A stretch of 64,000 nucleotides of DNA. Source: Pararhodobacter zhoushanensis (GTDB taxonomy: Bacteria; Pseudomonadota; Alphaproteobacteria; Rhodobacterales; Rhodobacteraceae). A program made the translations under genes and the position numbers. The notes under the pieces are model-generated. The model was not told the origin of the DNA, ran no database searches, and saw only the letters and a program-made list of their open reading frames with translations. The stretch is taken from assembly GCF_003990445.1 (NCBI RefSeq), contig NZ_REEZ01000002.1:65121-129120 (forward strand), in the 5' to 3' direction. Positions 46,627 through 56,551 of this stretch are shown here, piece by piece (the stretch's first letter is position 1; every line of letters begins with the position of its first letter).

Positions 46627-49266
46627 ATGACAGTTGTCGTTGTCGAGTCCCCCGCCAAGGCCAAAACGATCAACAAGTACCTGGGCCCCGGCTTCACGGT
46701 TCTCGCCTCGTTCGGCCATGTTCGTGACCTGCCGCCCAAGGATGGCTCGGTCGATACCGAACACGAATTCGACATGAAATGGGAGATCGCGACCGACTCC
46801 AAGAAGCACATCAAGGCGATCACCGATGCGCTCAAGGACGACGACACGCTGATTCTGGCGACTGACCCTGACCGCGAAGGGGAAGCGATTTCGTGGCACC
46901 TGGAACAGGCGCTGGAGAAGAAGCTCAAGGGCAAGAACGTCTCGCGCGTCACCTTCAACGCGATCACCAAACCGGCGATTTTGGAGGCGATGAAGCACCC
47001 GCGTCAGGTCGATGCGCCGCTGGTACAGGCCTATCTCGCCCGCCGCGCGCTGGACTACCTTGTCGGTTTCAACCTCAGCCCGGTCCTGTGGCGTAAACTG
47101 CCCGGCGCGAAATCGGCGGGCCGGGTGCAGTCAGTCTGCCTGCGCCTGATCGTCGAGCGCGAGATGGAAATCGAGGCGTTCCGCGCCCGTGAATACTGGT
47201 CGGTCACCGCCCAGTTGACCAACGCCCGCGGTGCTGAGTTCACCGCCCGGCTGACCAATCTGGCCGGCAAGCGTCTGGACAAGTTCGATCTGGCCGACTC
47301 GGTCGCCGCCGAGCTGGCCGTGCAGGCTGTGACCTCGCGCGCGCTCACCGTCACCTCAGTCGAGGCCAAACCGGCCAGCCGCAACCCGACCGCGCCTTTC
47401 ATGACCTCGACCCTGCAACAAGAGGCCAGCCGCAAGTTCGGCATGGGTGCCAAGCAGACCATGTCGGCGGCCCAGCGTCTCTATGAGGCCGGGCACATCA
47501 CCTATATGCGGACCGACGGCATCGACATGGACCCCAGCGCCGTGCAGGACGCCCGGGCCGAGATCGAAAAGCGCTATGGCAAGGAGTATGTTCCGGCCAG
47601 CCCGCGGCTGTACAAGAACAAGGCTAAGAACGCGCAGGAAGCGCACGAATGTATCCGCCCGACGGATATGAGCGCGGACCCGGAGTCGGTCCGCCTGACG
47701 GAATCCGATCAGCGCCGTCTCTATGATCTGATCTGGAAGCGCACCATCGCCTGCCAGATGGAAGCCGCCCGCATGGAGCGCACCACGGCTGAAATCGGCT
47801 CGAAAGACGGTCAGGTCGGCCTGCGCGCTACCGGTCAGGTCATGCTGTTCGACGGGTTCCTGCGCGTCTATGAAGAAGGCCGCGACGAGGATGGCGACGA
47901 CGAAGGCCGCCTTCCCCAGCTCGCACAGGGCGAAAGCGTCGAGAAACGCGCCATCGACCCCGAGCAGCATTTCACCCAACCCCCCGCCCGCTATACCGAG
48001 GCCACCTTGGTCAAGCGGATGGAAGAGCTGGGCATTGGCCGTCCGTCCACCTATGCCTCGATCGTCACGACGATTCAGGATCGCGGCTATGTGCGCAAGG
48101 ACAAGAACCGCCTGCTGCCTGAGGATAAAGGCCGGTTGGTGACGATCTTCCTGACCAGCTATTTCCGCAAATATCTGGAATATGATTTCACCGCCGATCT
48201 GGAAGAGCAGCTCGACGACATCTCGGCGGGCAGCCGGAATTACAAGGATGTGCTCGCCCGGTTCTGGCGTGACTTCTCGGCCGCCTTGGCCGAAACCGCC
48301 GATCTGCGCATCACCGAGGTGCTGGAAAAGATCGACGACGTGCTGTCGCCGCATCTCTACCCGCCGCGTGAGGATGGCAGCGATCCGCGCCTGTGCCCGA
48401 CCTGCGGCAAGGGCCGTCTCAACCTGAAGACCGCGCGCTCGGGCGGGGCCTTCATCGGCTGCAACAACTATCCCGAGTGCCGCTACACCCGGCCGCTGTC
48501 GGGCGATGAGGGCGACGCGGAACTGGCAGGCGACGGCAAGGTGCTGGGCTTTGACGGCGAGGATGCAATCCGGCTGAAAACCGGGCGCTTTGGTCCTTAC
48601 GTTCAGCGCGGCGAGGCGACCGAAGAGGTGCCCAAACCCCCGCGTTCAAGCCTGCCCAAGGGCTGGGACGTCGAGGCGATGGATCTGGACAAGGCGCTGC
48701 AATTGCTCAGCCTGCCGCGTCTGATCGGCGCGCATCCTGAGGATGGCGAGCCGATTGAATCCGCGATTGGCCGCTTTGGCCCCTACGTCAAGCACAACAA
48801 GACCTACGCCAACCTGCCCGAAGTGGACGAGGTCTTCACCATCGGCATGAACCGCGCGATGGAAGTGCTGGCGGCCAAACTGGCGCGCGGCCCCGGTCGC
48901 GGCGCGGCGGCGGAACCGCTCAAGGTTCTGGGCGATCACCCCGATGGCGGGCCGGTGCAGGTGATGCCCGGTCGCTATGGGCCATATGTCAAATGGGAAA
49001 AGGTCAATGCGACCCTGCCCAAAGAGATCGACCCGGCGGCAGTGACGATGGAACAGGCGCTGGAACTGATCGCGGCCAAAGCGGCGAGCAGCCCCAAGGG
49101 CAAGAAAGCGGCAGCCAAGAAGCCCGCCGCCAAGAAAGCCGCCGCAAAACCGGCAGCCAAAACGACGGCGGCTAAAACGACCGCCGCCAAGAAACCGGCG
49201 GCGAAAAAGGCCCCGGCCAAAACGGCGGCCAAAAAGGCGGCAAAGCCGACTGACGCCGACGAATGA
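46627..49266 (+). CDS. topA: DNA topoisomerase I
   Basis: An 879-residue type IA topoisomerase that relaxes negative supercoils. The TOPRIM domain starts VVVESPAKAKTINKYLG and includes ATDPDREGEAISWHL. The active-site Tyr is in HITYMRTDGIDM. One zinc-finger-type unit (CPTCGKGRLNLKT with CNNYPEC) is followed by three degenerate topoisomerase C-terminal repeats and a tail of about 55 residues made mostly of Ala, Lys and Pro, resembling histone H1-like DNA-binding tails. Confidence 0.96.
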   Translation: MTVVVVESPAKAKTINKYLGPGFTVLASFGHVRDLPPKDGSVDTEHEFDMKWEIATDSKKHIKAITDALKDDDTLILATDPDREGEAISWHLEQALEKKLKGKNVSRVTFNAITKPAILEAMKHPRQVDAPLVQAYLARRALDYLVGFNLSPVLWRKLPGAKSAGRVQSVCLRLIVEREMEIEAFRAREYWSVTAQLTNARGAEFTARLTNLAGKRLDKFDLADSVAAELAVQAVTSRALTVTSVEAKPASRNPTAPFMTSTLQQEASRKFGMGAKQTMSAAQRLYEAGHITYMRTDGIDMDPSAVQDARAEIEKRYGKEYVPASPRLYKNKAKNAQEAHECIRPTDMSADPESVRLTESDQRRLYDLIWKRTIACQMEAARMERTTAEIGSKDGQVGLRATGQVMLFDGFLRVYEEGRDEDGDDEGRLPQLAQGESVEKRAIDPEQHFTQPPARYTEATLVKRMEELGIGRPSTYASIVTTIQDRGYVRKDKNRLLPEDKGRLVTIFLTSYFRKYLEYDFTADLEEQLDDISAGSRNYKDVLARFWRDFSAALAETADLRITEVLEKIDDVLSPHLYPPREDGSDPRLCPTCGKGRLNLKTARSGGAFIGCNNYPECRYTRPLSGDEGDAELAGDGKVLGFDGEDAIRLKTGRFGPYVQRGEATEEVPKPPRSSLPKGWDVEAMDLDKALQLLSLPRLIGAHPEDGEPIESAIGRFGPYVKHNKTYANLPEVDEVFTIGMNRAMEVLAAKLARGPGRGAAAEPLKVLGDHPDGGPVQVMPGRYGPYVKWEKVNATLPKEIDPAAVTMEQALELIAAKAASSPKGKKAAAKKPAAKKAAAKPAAKTTAAKTTAAKKPAAKKAPAKTAAKKAAKPTDADE

Positions 49267-49284
49267 TCCCTTCGGGCGCGGGCC

Positions 49285-51153
49285 TCAGAACCCGCGCTCG
49301 ATGAACCCCAGACGCGAGAAGAACCGCATCCAGGGCGACAGCTCCTGCCCCGGCGGCACGCGCTCGCCCTGATCGATATAGCTCTGGATCAGCCGGTCCA
49401 CCCGCGCCGCCAGAGCTGCATCAAGGATCGCCACGCCGTTTTCCAGATCATGCCAGAAACTGCGCTGGTTCAGGTTGATCGAGCCGATCAGCACCAGCCG
49501 GTCGTCGATGACGATCAGCTTTGAGTGCAGCAAAAGCGGCATCGGGTCATAGTCAAAGAACCGCACCCAATCGCCGTGCCGGTTGGCAAAGCGCCGGTTC
49601 AGGCCCGTCACCATGAAATCCGTCGCCTCGCGCACCCGCACCGTCGCCACCACATCGACGCTCACGCCCCGCGCATGCGCGCGCTCCATCGCGGCGCTGA
49701 TCGCCGGTGTCAGGTTCAGATAGGGCGAGGCAATGCGGATCCGGTGCTGCGCTGCGTCAATCAGCCCGGCGTAATAACGGTCCAGAGCAGCGCCATCGGC
49801 ATAGGGCACCGAAATCAGATGCCGCATCGCGTGGTCCGGCAGCGCGCGCACCGTTTCAGCCCGAACCGGCGCGGGCCACATCGCCTGTGTGTCACGGTCG
49901 CGGTTCCACAGCGCGCCCATCTGCTGCACGATTGCGCGCACCTGAGCGTCGCCATACAGGGCCAGCTCGAAATCCTCATAGGCGGTGAACCCGCCGGTCA
50001 GGCGCATCTGCTCGGGATTGTACTGATGCAGGAAGGGGAAATCGTCCAGATCGCGCGGCTCGGGGAAGAAATACCCCTCGTGGATATTGCGCCCGCCAAC
50101 GATGGCGACCGAGCGCCCCGGTTGACGCGCGATGGTAGCAAACAGCTTTACATGCGTCACCCGATGCAGCCGCGCAAACTGGCCTTCGACGCCCCGCGCG
50201 GCCTCGGCGGGCATGCGGTAGGGCTGCACCTGCACCGTCGGGTACTGCGAGGCCAGCCCCTCAAACAACCGCCGGTCGGTTTCGGTCAGCATCACGTCGG
50301 ACACCAGAATGCGCACCACCGTGCCGCGCGCAGCGTGCCAGGCCAGCATCCGCGCGGTCAGATAGCCCGCGAAATCCGCGTTCATGTTCAGGTAGTTGAC
50401 GTAAATCAGGTCCAGTTCCGGGGCATTCGAGTAATCCAGCGCCACCGCCGGATCGCCCTCAATCAACGCTTCGCGCGGCAGGCGGCTGCCGGTCAGCGCC
50501 TCAACCCGCGCGTTCAGCGCCTCGGCCCCGTCCGCCAGCATCGTCACCGGCCCGGCAGGCATCGGGCAGGTCGCCGCCAGGTCACCGGTGTCCATAAAGG
50601 CCCGCTCCAGCGCATCCGCCCCGCCGCCGGTGCAGCTGCGCACCGGTGCGTCCAGCGCGGCGATGGCCGGCAGCGCAGTATCCTCGCGCTCAAGACGCAG
50701 CGTCCAGCCGGGTCGCCCGCCCGGCGTCACCGTCAGGTCGCAGGCCTGCGTCGCCGGGTCCAGTTCCAACCCGCTGCGCAACCGCTCACCGGGTGGCACG
50801 CGCAGCGTGATGGGGACGCCTGCGGTAACCCAGACCGACCCGCCAACCCCCTCATCACGACGCTGAATCCGCGCGCGGGCATCGCAGACGGCCACGACCC
50901 GGTACGCCATATGACCATGCGCCATGAAGCGCAGCGAGACCTCGCGCGCGCCCGCAGCACTGAAATAGCCGCGATGCTGGCCGTCGGACGGGCCTGCCTC
51001 GAACAAGGGAAGATCGGTGATGGCGTGGCGTCCCTGCACCGGCGCGGCGACCAGAGGTACCTGCTCGGGTGCAGGGACGCCACGCTGCGCCGCCGCACAG
51101 GCAGACAGCGCGATCAGCAGGGACAAAAACAGGCGATTCAGCCGGAAAACCAT
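49285..51153 (-). CDS. Phospholipase D-like (cardiolipin synthase-type) lipoprotein
   Basis: A 622-residue protein from ATG 51153. Its N-terminus has a lipobox (LIALSAC). An N-terminal domain of about 200 residues is unfamiliar. The C-terminal two thirds are PLD-like with two half-sites. The second is complete (LHSKLIVIDDRLVLIGSINL); the first keeps His and Lys (THVKLFATI) but lacks the usual Asp before GGRN. ClsB/ClsC-like cardiolipin synthases and PLD nucleases share this fold. An outer-membrane or periplasmic phospholipid role is plausible. Confidence 0.8.
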   Translation of the reverse strand: MVFRLNRLFLSLLIALSACAAAQRGVPAPEQVPLVAAPVQGRHAITDLPLFEAGPSDGQHRGYFSAAGAREVSLRFMAHGHMAYRVVAVCDARARIQRRDEGVGGSVWVTAGVPITLRVPPGERLRSGLELDPATQACDLTVTPGGRPGWTLRLEREDTALPAIAALDAPVRSCTGGGADALERAFMDTGDLAATCPMPAGPVTMLADGAEALNARVEALTGSRLPREALIEGDPAVALDYSNAPELDLIYVNYLNMNADFAGYLTARMLAWHAARGTVVRILVSDVMLTETDRRLFEGLASQYPTVQVQPYRMPAEAARGVEGQFARLHRVTHVKLFATIARQPGRSVAIVGGRNIHEGYFFPEPRDLDDFPFLHQYNPEQMRLTGGFTAYEDFELALYGDAQVRAIVQQMGALWNRDRDTQAMWPAPVRAETVRALPDHAMRHLISVPYADGAALDRYYAGLIDAAQHRIRIASPYLNLTPAISAAMERAHARGVSVDVVATVRVREATDFMVTGLNRRFANRHGDWVRFFDYDPMPLLLHSKLIVIDDRLVLIGSINLNQRSFWHDLENGVAILDAALAARVDRLIQSYIDQGERVPPGQELSPWMRFFSRLGFIERGF

Positions 51154-51300
51154 GGCTGCACAATAGTCTCCCCCAGCACATCCGCAAGACACGCCCATGA
51201 CACTTGACCCAGACGTGCACAGCCGCGCAGCGCCGCCGGTGCAATTGACTTCGCCGCAGTGCCGCGTCACAAACGCGGGGCGATCAGCACGGGGGATAGC

Positions 51301-51996
51301 ATGCAAAAGATTTTTGGCTCGGCAGCAGAGGCGCTGGACGGGATCCTGTTCGATGGAATGACCATCGCAGCCGGGGGTTTTGGCCTGTGCGGCATCCCCG
51401 AACTGCTGATCGCGGCGATCCGCGATTCGGGCGTGAAGGATCTGACGGTCGCGTCGAACAACGCCGGTGTCGACGGCTTTGGTCTGGGTCAGTTGCTGAC
51501 CACACGGCAGGTCAAGAAGATGATCTCGTCCTATGTCGGCGAGAACGCGGAATTCATGCGCCAGTACCTCTCGGGCGAGCTGGAGCTGGAATTCAACCCG
51601 CAGGGCACGCTGGCCGAACGCATGCGCGCCGGTGGTGCCGGCATCCCGGGCTTCTACACCAAGACGGGTGTCGGCACGGTGATCGCCGAGGGCAAAGAGC
51701 TGAAGGATTTCAACGGCGAGACCTATGTGCTCGAAACCGGGCTGGTGATGGATCTGTCCATCGTCAAAGCCTGGAAAGCCGACACGACCGGCAACGCCGT
51801 GTTCCGCAAGACGGCGCGCAACTTCAACCCGCCTGCGGCGACCTGTGGCAAGATCTGCGTGCTAGAGGTTGAAGAGATTGTGCCCGCCGGGACGCTGGAC
51901 CCTGACCATATCCACCTGCCCGGCATCTATGTGCACCGCCTGATTCAGGGCGAGCACGAGAAACGCATCGAACAACGCACCACCCGCGCGGCTTGA
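51301..51996 (+). CDS. scoA: 3-oxoacid CoA-transferase subunit A
   Basis: A 231-residue alpha subunit of succinyl-CoA:3-ketoacid (or acetoacetate) CoA-transferase. [25 protein letters not shown] and the loop [16 protein letters not shown] are typical. GGGGGAT precedes ATG 51301. The partner subunit follows after 12 bases. The enzyme activates acetoacetate for use as carbon or for polyhydroxyalkanoate turnover. Confidence 0.94.
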   Translation: MQKIFGSAAEALDGILFDGMTIAAGGFGLCGIPELLIAAIRDSGVKDLTVASNNAGVDGFGLGQLLTTRQVKKMISSYVGENAEFMRQYLSGELELEFNPQGTLAERMRAGGAGIPGFYTKTGVGTVIAEGKELKDFNGETYVLETGLVMDLSIVKAWKADTTGNAVFRKTARNFNPPAATCGKICVLEVEEIVPAGTLDPDHIHLPGIYVHRLIQGEHEKRIEQRTTRAA

Positions 51997-52008
51997 GGAG
52001 AGACGATC

Positions 52009-52638
52009 ATGGCTTGGGACCGCAATCAAATGGCCGCCCGCGCGGCGCTGGAACTCAAAGACGGCATGTACGTCAACCTCGGCATCGGCATCCCGACTCT
52101 GGTTGCCAACTACATCCCCGAGGGGATGACAGTGACGCTGCAATCGGAAAACGGAATGCTGGGCATCGGCCCTTTCCCGACCGAGGATGAGGTCGATCCC
52201 GACCTGATCAACGCAGGCAAACAGACGGTGACGGCCCTGCCGCACACCGCCTATTTCGACAGCGCGACCTCCTTTGCGATGATCCGCGGCGGCAAGATCG
52301 CCATGGCGATCCTGGGCGCGATGGAAGTGGCCGAGAACGGCGATCTGGCGAACTGGATGATCCCGGGCAAGCTGGTCAAGGGCATGGGCGGCGCCATGGA
52401 CCTCGTCGCCGGGGTGAAACGGGTGATCGTGGTGATGGATCACACCTCCAAGCATGGTGATTCCAAGGTGCTCAAGGACTGCACCCTGCCGCTGACCGGC
52501 AAGGCGGTGGTCGACCGGATCATCACCAACCTCGGCGTGCTCGATGTTGTGCCGGGTGGGCTGAAGATCGTCGAATGCGCCGACGGTGTTTCCGAGGCCG
52601 AGCTGCGCGCTGCGACCGAGGCGACGATTGTCGACTGA
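52009..52638 (+). CDS. scoB: 3-oxoacid CoA-transferase subunit B
   Basis: A 209-residue beta subunit. The catalytic Glu lies in [12 protein letters not shown], and [17 protein letters not shown] starts the domain. GAGGAGAG lies ahead of ATG 52009. Together with scoA it forms the active heterotetramer. A small GNAT-like gene overlaps its 3' end. Confidence 0.95.
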   Translation: MAWDRNQMAARAALELKDGMYVNLGIGIPTLVANYIPEGMTVTLQSENGMLGIGPFPTEDEVDPDLINAGKQTVTALPHTAYFDSATSFAMIRGGKIAMAILGAMEVAENGDLANWMIPGKLVKGMGGAMDLVAGVKRVIVVMDHTSKHGDSKVLKDCTLPLTGKAVVDRIITNLGVLDVVPGGLKIVECADGVSEAELRAATEATIVD

Positions 52639-52921
52639 TTACACCGTCACCCGTGAAGTGGCCGGGACCAAGGGCCGCTACGTCATCCGCAAAGAGGGTG
52701 ACGAGGCTGAACTGACCTACTCGATCACCACACCGCACCTGATCATCGCAGATCATACCGGCGTCCCCGACAGCTTTCGCGGCACCGGCGCGGGTCTGGC
52801 GCTGGTGCAGCGTCTGGTCGCGGATGCGCGGGCCGAGGGGGTCAAGATCATCCCGCTCTGCCCCTTCGTGAACGCCCAGCGCAAGCGACACCCGGAATGG
52901 GCGGACGTGTTCCAGGTCTGA
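52628..52921 (+). CDS. Small GNAT-like acetyltransferase (NATD1/YidJ-like)
   Basis: A 97-residue protein of the short GNAT type. [20 protein letters not shown] is the acetyl-CoA loop and [18 protein letters not shown] the conserved end. No ATG is available; TTG 52628 overlaps scoB by 11 bases and gives the natural start [14 protein letters not shown] at 52586 would add 14 residues. Substrate unknown. Confidence 0.82.
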   Translation: MSTDYTVTREVAGTKGRYVIRKEGDEAELTYSITTPHLIIADHTGVPDSFRGTGAGLALVQRLVADARAEGVKIIPLCPFVNAQRKRHPEWADVFQV

Positions 52922-52931
52922 GGCTGTTGGC

Positions 52932-53120
52932 ATCGGGGGGCTGCTCGCCCCCCGAACCCCCTCGCCAAAGGGGGACGCACGCGCCCCCCTTTGGAAACCC
53001 CCCGTGGATATTTAGAGACAGAAAATGAAACAGGGTTAACGGAACCTTATTTTCTGTCTCTAAATATCCTGGGGGGTGAATGCGGCGCCAGCCGCAGAGG
53101 GGGGCAAGGCCCCCCTGCCC
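52932..53120. repeat. Palindromic intergenic repeat, copy H (inverted pair)
   Basis: Most of the 326-base gap 52922-53247. GGGGGGCTGCTCGCCCCCC, then CCAAAGGGGG-loop-CCCCCTTTGG, CCCCCGTGGATATTTAGAGA and CAGAAAATG. A GGGTTAACGG spacer leads to the inverted core ATTTTCTGTCTCTAAATATC, CTGGGGGG, and further G/C palindromes. Arms of the inverted core match exactly over CAGAAAAT and AGAGACAG. The remaining bases before lepB show nothing specific. Confidence 0.85.
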
Positions 53121-53247
53121 GGTCGCCCGAGGGCGCGGCGGCGACAGCCGTCTCGGCCAAGGGCGAAACCCCTCCCCCGCCCCGCCCAAGCTTGACTTCC
53201 CCCGGCCCCCGCGCCAGAAACCCCGGGCATCAACCCGAGGAGCCGAC

Positions 53248-54045
53248 ATGGCCGCTGCAGCCGAGAAAAACGACGGCATCTGGGAAACCGTCAAGACCGT
53301 CGTCTGGGCTCTGCTCATCGCCGGCGTGTTCCGGACACTGTTTTTCCAGCCATTCTGGATCCCCTCGGGCTCGATGAAGGAAACGCTGCTGATCGGCGAT
53401 TTCCTCTTTGTCAACAAATGGGCCTATGGCTACTCGCGCTATTCCTGCCCCTTCGCGCTGTGCCCGATCACGGGCCGCATCTTCGCCTCGGACCCCGAGC
53501 GCGGTGATATTGTCGTGTTCCGCCACCCGGTCAGCGGCGACGATCTGATCAAGCGTCTGATCGGCCTTCCCGGCGACCGCATTCAGGTGCGCGAGGGTGT
53601 GCTTTATATCAACGACGAAGCCGTTGAGCTGCAGGATGACGGCGATTTCGTCGAAACCTATGAACGTCAGGGCTCGGCCGGCCAGTACCCGCGCTGTGAA
53701 AATGCCCCTGTCGGTCAGGGCGGCGAGTGCCTCAAAGGCCGCCAGATCGAGACCCTGCCCAACGGCGTCAGCCACACGATCCTCAACATCGAGGACAACG
53801 GCTTTGCCGACAACACCCCCATCTTCACCGTCCCCGAAGGCCATTTCTTCTTCATGGGCGACAACCGCGACAACTCGGTCGACTCGCGCTTCGCGCAGGC
53901 CTCGGGCGGAGTCGGTTTCGTGCCCTTCGAGAACCTGATCGGCCGTGCCGACCGCGTGATGTTCTCATCCGCCGGCACCTCCATGCTGGCCTTCTGGACC
54001 TGGCGCAGCGACCGGTTCTTCCACTCGCTGCATCTGGGCGACTGA
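53248..54045 (+). CDS. lepB: Signal peptidase I (first of two)
   Basis: A 265-residue membrane-anchored protease that removes Sec and Tat signal peptides. One N-terminal segment (about residues 17-35) precedes the catalytic Ser42 in [18 protein letters not shown] and Lys102 in [10 protein letters not shown]; box E is [18 protein letters not shown] lies ahead of ATG 53248. A paralogue with the same layout starts 99 bases after its stop. Extra cysteines (CPFALCP, CENA, GECL) are shared with the paralogue. Confidence 0.95.
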   Translation: MAAAAEKNDGIWETVKTVVWALLIAGVFRTLFFQPFWIPSGSMKETLLIGDFLFVNKWAYGYSRYSCPFALCPITGRIFASDPERGDIVVFRHPVSGDDLIKRLIGLPGDRIQVREGVLYINDEAVELQDDGDFVETYERQGSAGQYPRCENAPVGQGGECLKGRQIETLPNGVSHTILNIEDNGFADNTPIFTVPEGHFFFMGDNRDNSVDSRFAQASGGVGFVPFENLIGRADRVMFSSAGTSMLAFWTWRSDRFFHSLHLGD

Positions 54046-54144
54046 TCCTACCGGGCACGCCGGGCGCGTGGCTTGACTCGCGCGCCCCGGTTGCCCAGAA
54101 AGCCGCCAACCGTCACAAGGGCGGCGCAAGGGGACTGCGGCGCC

Positions 54145-54933
54145 GTGGCCAACACCGAAATACACAGAGCACGGGCATGGTGGGAGACGGTCAAGACCGT
54201 CGTCTTTGCTCTTTTGCTGGCCGGTCTCTTCCGCACCGTGCTGTTTCAGCCCTTCTGGATCCCCTCGGGCTCGATGAAGGAAACCCTGCTCATCGGCGAT
54301 TTCCTTTTCGTCAACAAATTCGCCTATGGCTGGTCGCGCTGGTCCTGCCCGATGGGTCTGTGCCCGTTTGAGGGCCGCCTGTGGGAAACCCTGCCCGAGC
54401 GCGGCGACATCGTGGTCTTTCACCATCCCATCAGCGGCGACGATTACGTCAAGCGCCTGATCGGCCTGCCCGGCGATCAAATCGAGCTGCGTCGCGGCCA
54501 GATCTGGCTTAACGGCACGCCCGTCCCGCAGCGCCCCGATGGTGACTTCGTCGAAACGGCCGCCCCGCAGGGCCCCGGCGGGCACCAGCCGCGTTGCCGG
54601 AACCGCCCGGTTGCGGGCGGCGCGTGTCTCAAAGCGCGCAGCATCGAGACCCTGCCGAACGGCGTCAGCTACCCGGTGCTCAACATCACCGACCGCGCCT
54701 TTGGCGACACCACGACCACCTACACCGTCCCGCCGGGTCATGTCTTCGTCATGGGCGACAACCGCGACAACTCGCTCGACTCGCGCTTTGAGCAGGCGCA
54801 GGGTGGCGTGGGCTTTGTCCCCCTCGAGAACCTGATCGGGCGCGCCGACCGGGTGTTGTTTTCCTCTGCGGGCAGCTCGCTCCTGGCCTTCTGGACCTGG
54901 CGCAGCGACCGCCTTTTTCACGCGTTGAACTGA
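54145..54933 (+). CDS. lepB: Signal peptidase I (second of two)
   Basis: A 262-residue paralogue from GTG 54145; no in-frame ATG exists, and TTG 54073 is an alternative. Catalytic Ser43 ([14 protein letters not shown]) and Lys103 ([10 protein letters not shown]), box [13 protein letters not shown] and the cysteine pattern (CPMGLCP, CRNR, GACL) all match the first copy, so both should be active. DNA identity over the core is high, consistent with tandem duplication. It overlaps rnc by one base (TGATG), so it occupies the usual lepB-rnc-era place. Confidence 0.93.
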   Translation: MANTEIHRARAWWETVKTVVFALLLAGLFRTVLFQPFWIPSGSMKETLLIGDFLFVNKFAYGWSRWSCPMGLCPFEGRLWETLPERGDIVVFHHPISGDDYVKRLIGLPGDQIELRRGQIWLNGTPVPQRPDGDFVETAAPQGPGGHQPRCRNRPVAGGACLKARSIETLPNGVSYPVLNITDRAFGDTTTTYTVPPGHVFVMGDNRDNSLDSRFEQAQGGVGFVPLENLIGRADRVLFSSAGSSLLAFWTWRSDRLFHALN

Positions 54934-55628
54934 TGGCCCAAGCCCCCAAACTCTCGGCCGAACTGGTCGCCTTTGCTGACCGTCTCGGCCATGTCTTCCA
55001 GCGGCCCGAGCTGCTGATCCGCTCGGTCACCCATGCCTCGGCTGGATCCAACGTGCGGCCCCATAACCAGCGGCTGGAGTTTCTCGGCGACCGGGTACTG
55101 GGGCTGGTGATGTCGGAAACGCTGTTTCGCGCCGACCGGCAGGCGACCGAGGGCCAGCTTGCGCCGCGCTTTAACGCTTTGGTGCGCAAGGAAACCTGCG
55201 CCGATGTGGCGCGGGCGATTGATCTGGGCGCGGTATTGCGGCTGGGCCGGTCCGAGATGCTCTCGGGCGGACGGCGCAAGGAAACCCTGCTGGGCGACGC
55301 GATGGAGGCGGTGCTGGCCGCCGTCTACCTCGACGCCGGGCTGGAGGCCGCGCGCGCGGTGATCCTGCGCCACTGGCACGACAAGATCGAGCATGTCGAC
55401 GACGATTCGCGCGACCCCAAAACCGCGCTGCAGGAATGGGCGCAGGCGCGCGGCACCCCGCCGCCGACCTATGCCGAAATCGGCCGTGAAGGCCCGCCCC
55501 ACGCGCCGATGTTCACCATCGAGGCCCGGCTGCAGGACGGCCCCAGCGCCAGCGCCACCGCCGGGTCCAAACGCGCGGCAGAACAGGCAGCGGCGCGCGA
55601 GCTGCTGGCGCAGGTCGCCCCCGAATGA
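54933..55628 (+). CDS. rnc: Ribonuclease III
   Basis: A 231-residue double-strand RNA endonuclease. The signature [18 protein letters not shown] is near residue 45, [18 protein letters not shown] carries further metal ligands, and a dsRNA-binding domain fills the last 75 residues. It processes rRNA and mRNA. It is coupled to the second lepB upstream and to an EamA transporter downstream. Confidence 0.97.
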   Translation: MAQAPKLSAELVAFADRLGHVFQRPELLIRSVTHASAGSNVRPHNQRLEFLGDRVLGLVMSETLFRADRQATEGQLAPRFNALVRKETCADVARAIDLGAVLRLGRSEMLSGGRRKETLLGDAMEAVLAAVYLDAGLEAARAVILRHWHDKIEHVDDDSRDPKTALQEWAQARGTPPPTYAEIGREGPPHAPMFTIEARLQDGPSASATAGSKRAAEQAAARELLAQVAPE

Positions 55629-56485
55629 CCCCTGCCGGAAACCGACGCGGCGCGCTGTTCATGGTGCTCTCGATGGCCGCGTTTTCGGCCGAGGACGCAT
55701 TTTTCAAAGCCGCCACGCAGCTGATCCCCGCCCCCAGCGCGATGATGGGCTTTGGCCTGCTCGGCATGGCGATCTTCGCCATCGCCGCGCTGATCCGGGG
55801 CGAAGCGCCGATGCCACGGATCACCAAAGGGCTGGCGATCCGCTCCGGCATCGAGGTCGGCGGGCGGCTCTTTTACTCGCTGGCGCTGGCCTTTGCCGGG
55901 CTGGGCGTGACCTCGGCCATCCTGCAGGCGACGCCGCTGGTGGTGGTCGCAGGCGCGGTCTGGCTGTTTGGCGAGATCGTCGGCTGGCGGCGCTGGGTCG
56001 CCATCGCGCTGGGGCTCTGCGGCGTGCTTCTGGTACTTCGGCCCACCGGCGATGCGCTGGACCCGGCGGCTCTGTTCGCGGTGCTGGGCATGCTTGGCTT
56101 TGCCGGGCGCGACCTTGCCACCCGCGCCGCACCGCTCAGCGTCACCAACGCGCAGCTCGGCGTGCTGGGCATGGGCGCGCTGGCTGTGGCCGGGCTGGTC
56201 GTGCAACTGGTCACCCTCGCCCCCCTCGCGCTGCCCGAACCGATGGCCGCGCTGCGCGTCGCCGGTGCGGCGGTGTTCGGCTGCATCGCCTATGCCTCGC
56301 TCACCGTGGCGATGCGCTCGGGCGAAGTCTCGGTCGTCACCCCATTCCGCTACACACGGCTGGTCTTCGCGCTGATCCTCGCCGCGCTGCTGTTTGACGA
56401 GACACCGGACGGCATCATGCTGCTCGGCTCGGCGCTGATCGTCGGATCGGGCCTTTTTACGCTGGCGCGCTCCCGCCCACGCTAA
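55625..56485 (+). CDS. EamA/DMT-family transporter
   Basis: A 286-residue protein with about ten hydrophobic segments in two EamA repeats (residues 10-135 and 145-280). ATG 55625 overlaps the rnc stop (ATGA). It sits between rnc and era, which are adjacent in many bacteria. The family exports metabolites or amino acids; nothing identifies the substrate. Confidence 0.88.
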   Translation: MTPAGNRRGALFMVLSMAAFSAEDAFFKAATQLIPAPSAMMGFGLLGMAIFAIAALIRGEAPMPRITKGLAIRSGIEVGGRLFYSLALAFAGLGVTSAILQATPLVVVAGAVWLFGEIVGWRRWVAIALGLCGVLLVLRPTGDALDPAALFAVLGMLGFAGRDLATRAAPLSVTNAQLGVLGMGALAVAGLVVQLVTLAPLALPEPMAALRVAGAAVFGCIAYASLTVAMRSGEVSVVTPFRYTRLVFALILAALLFDETPDGIMLLGSALIVGSGLFTLARSRPR

Positions 56486-56551
56486 CGCAGCAGTATGGCG
56501 CAGCGCCCGCGCATGGTATAAGGCCCGCAGCTGACCAGCCAAGGACCAACC

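Noticed and set aside
49525-51207. 560-codon plus-strand frame opposite the PLD-like lipoprotein
   Set aside because: Composition typical of an antisense frame; the minus-strand protein has a lipobox and an HKD motif.
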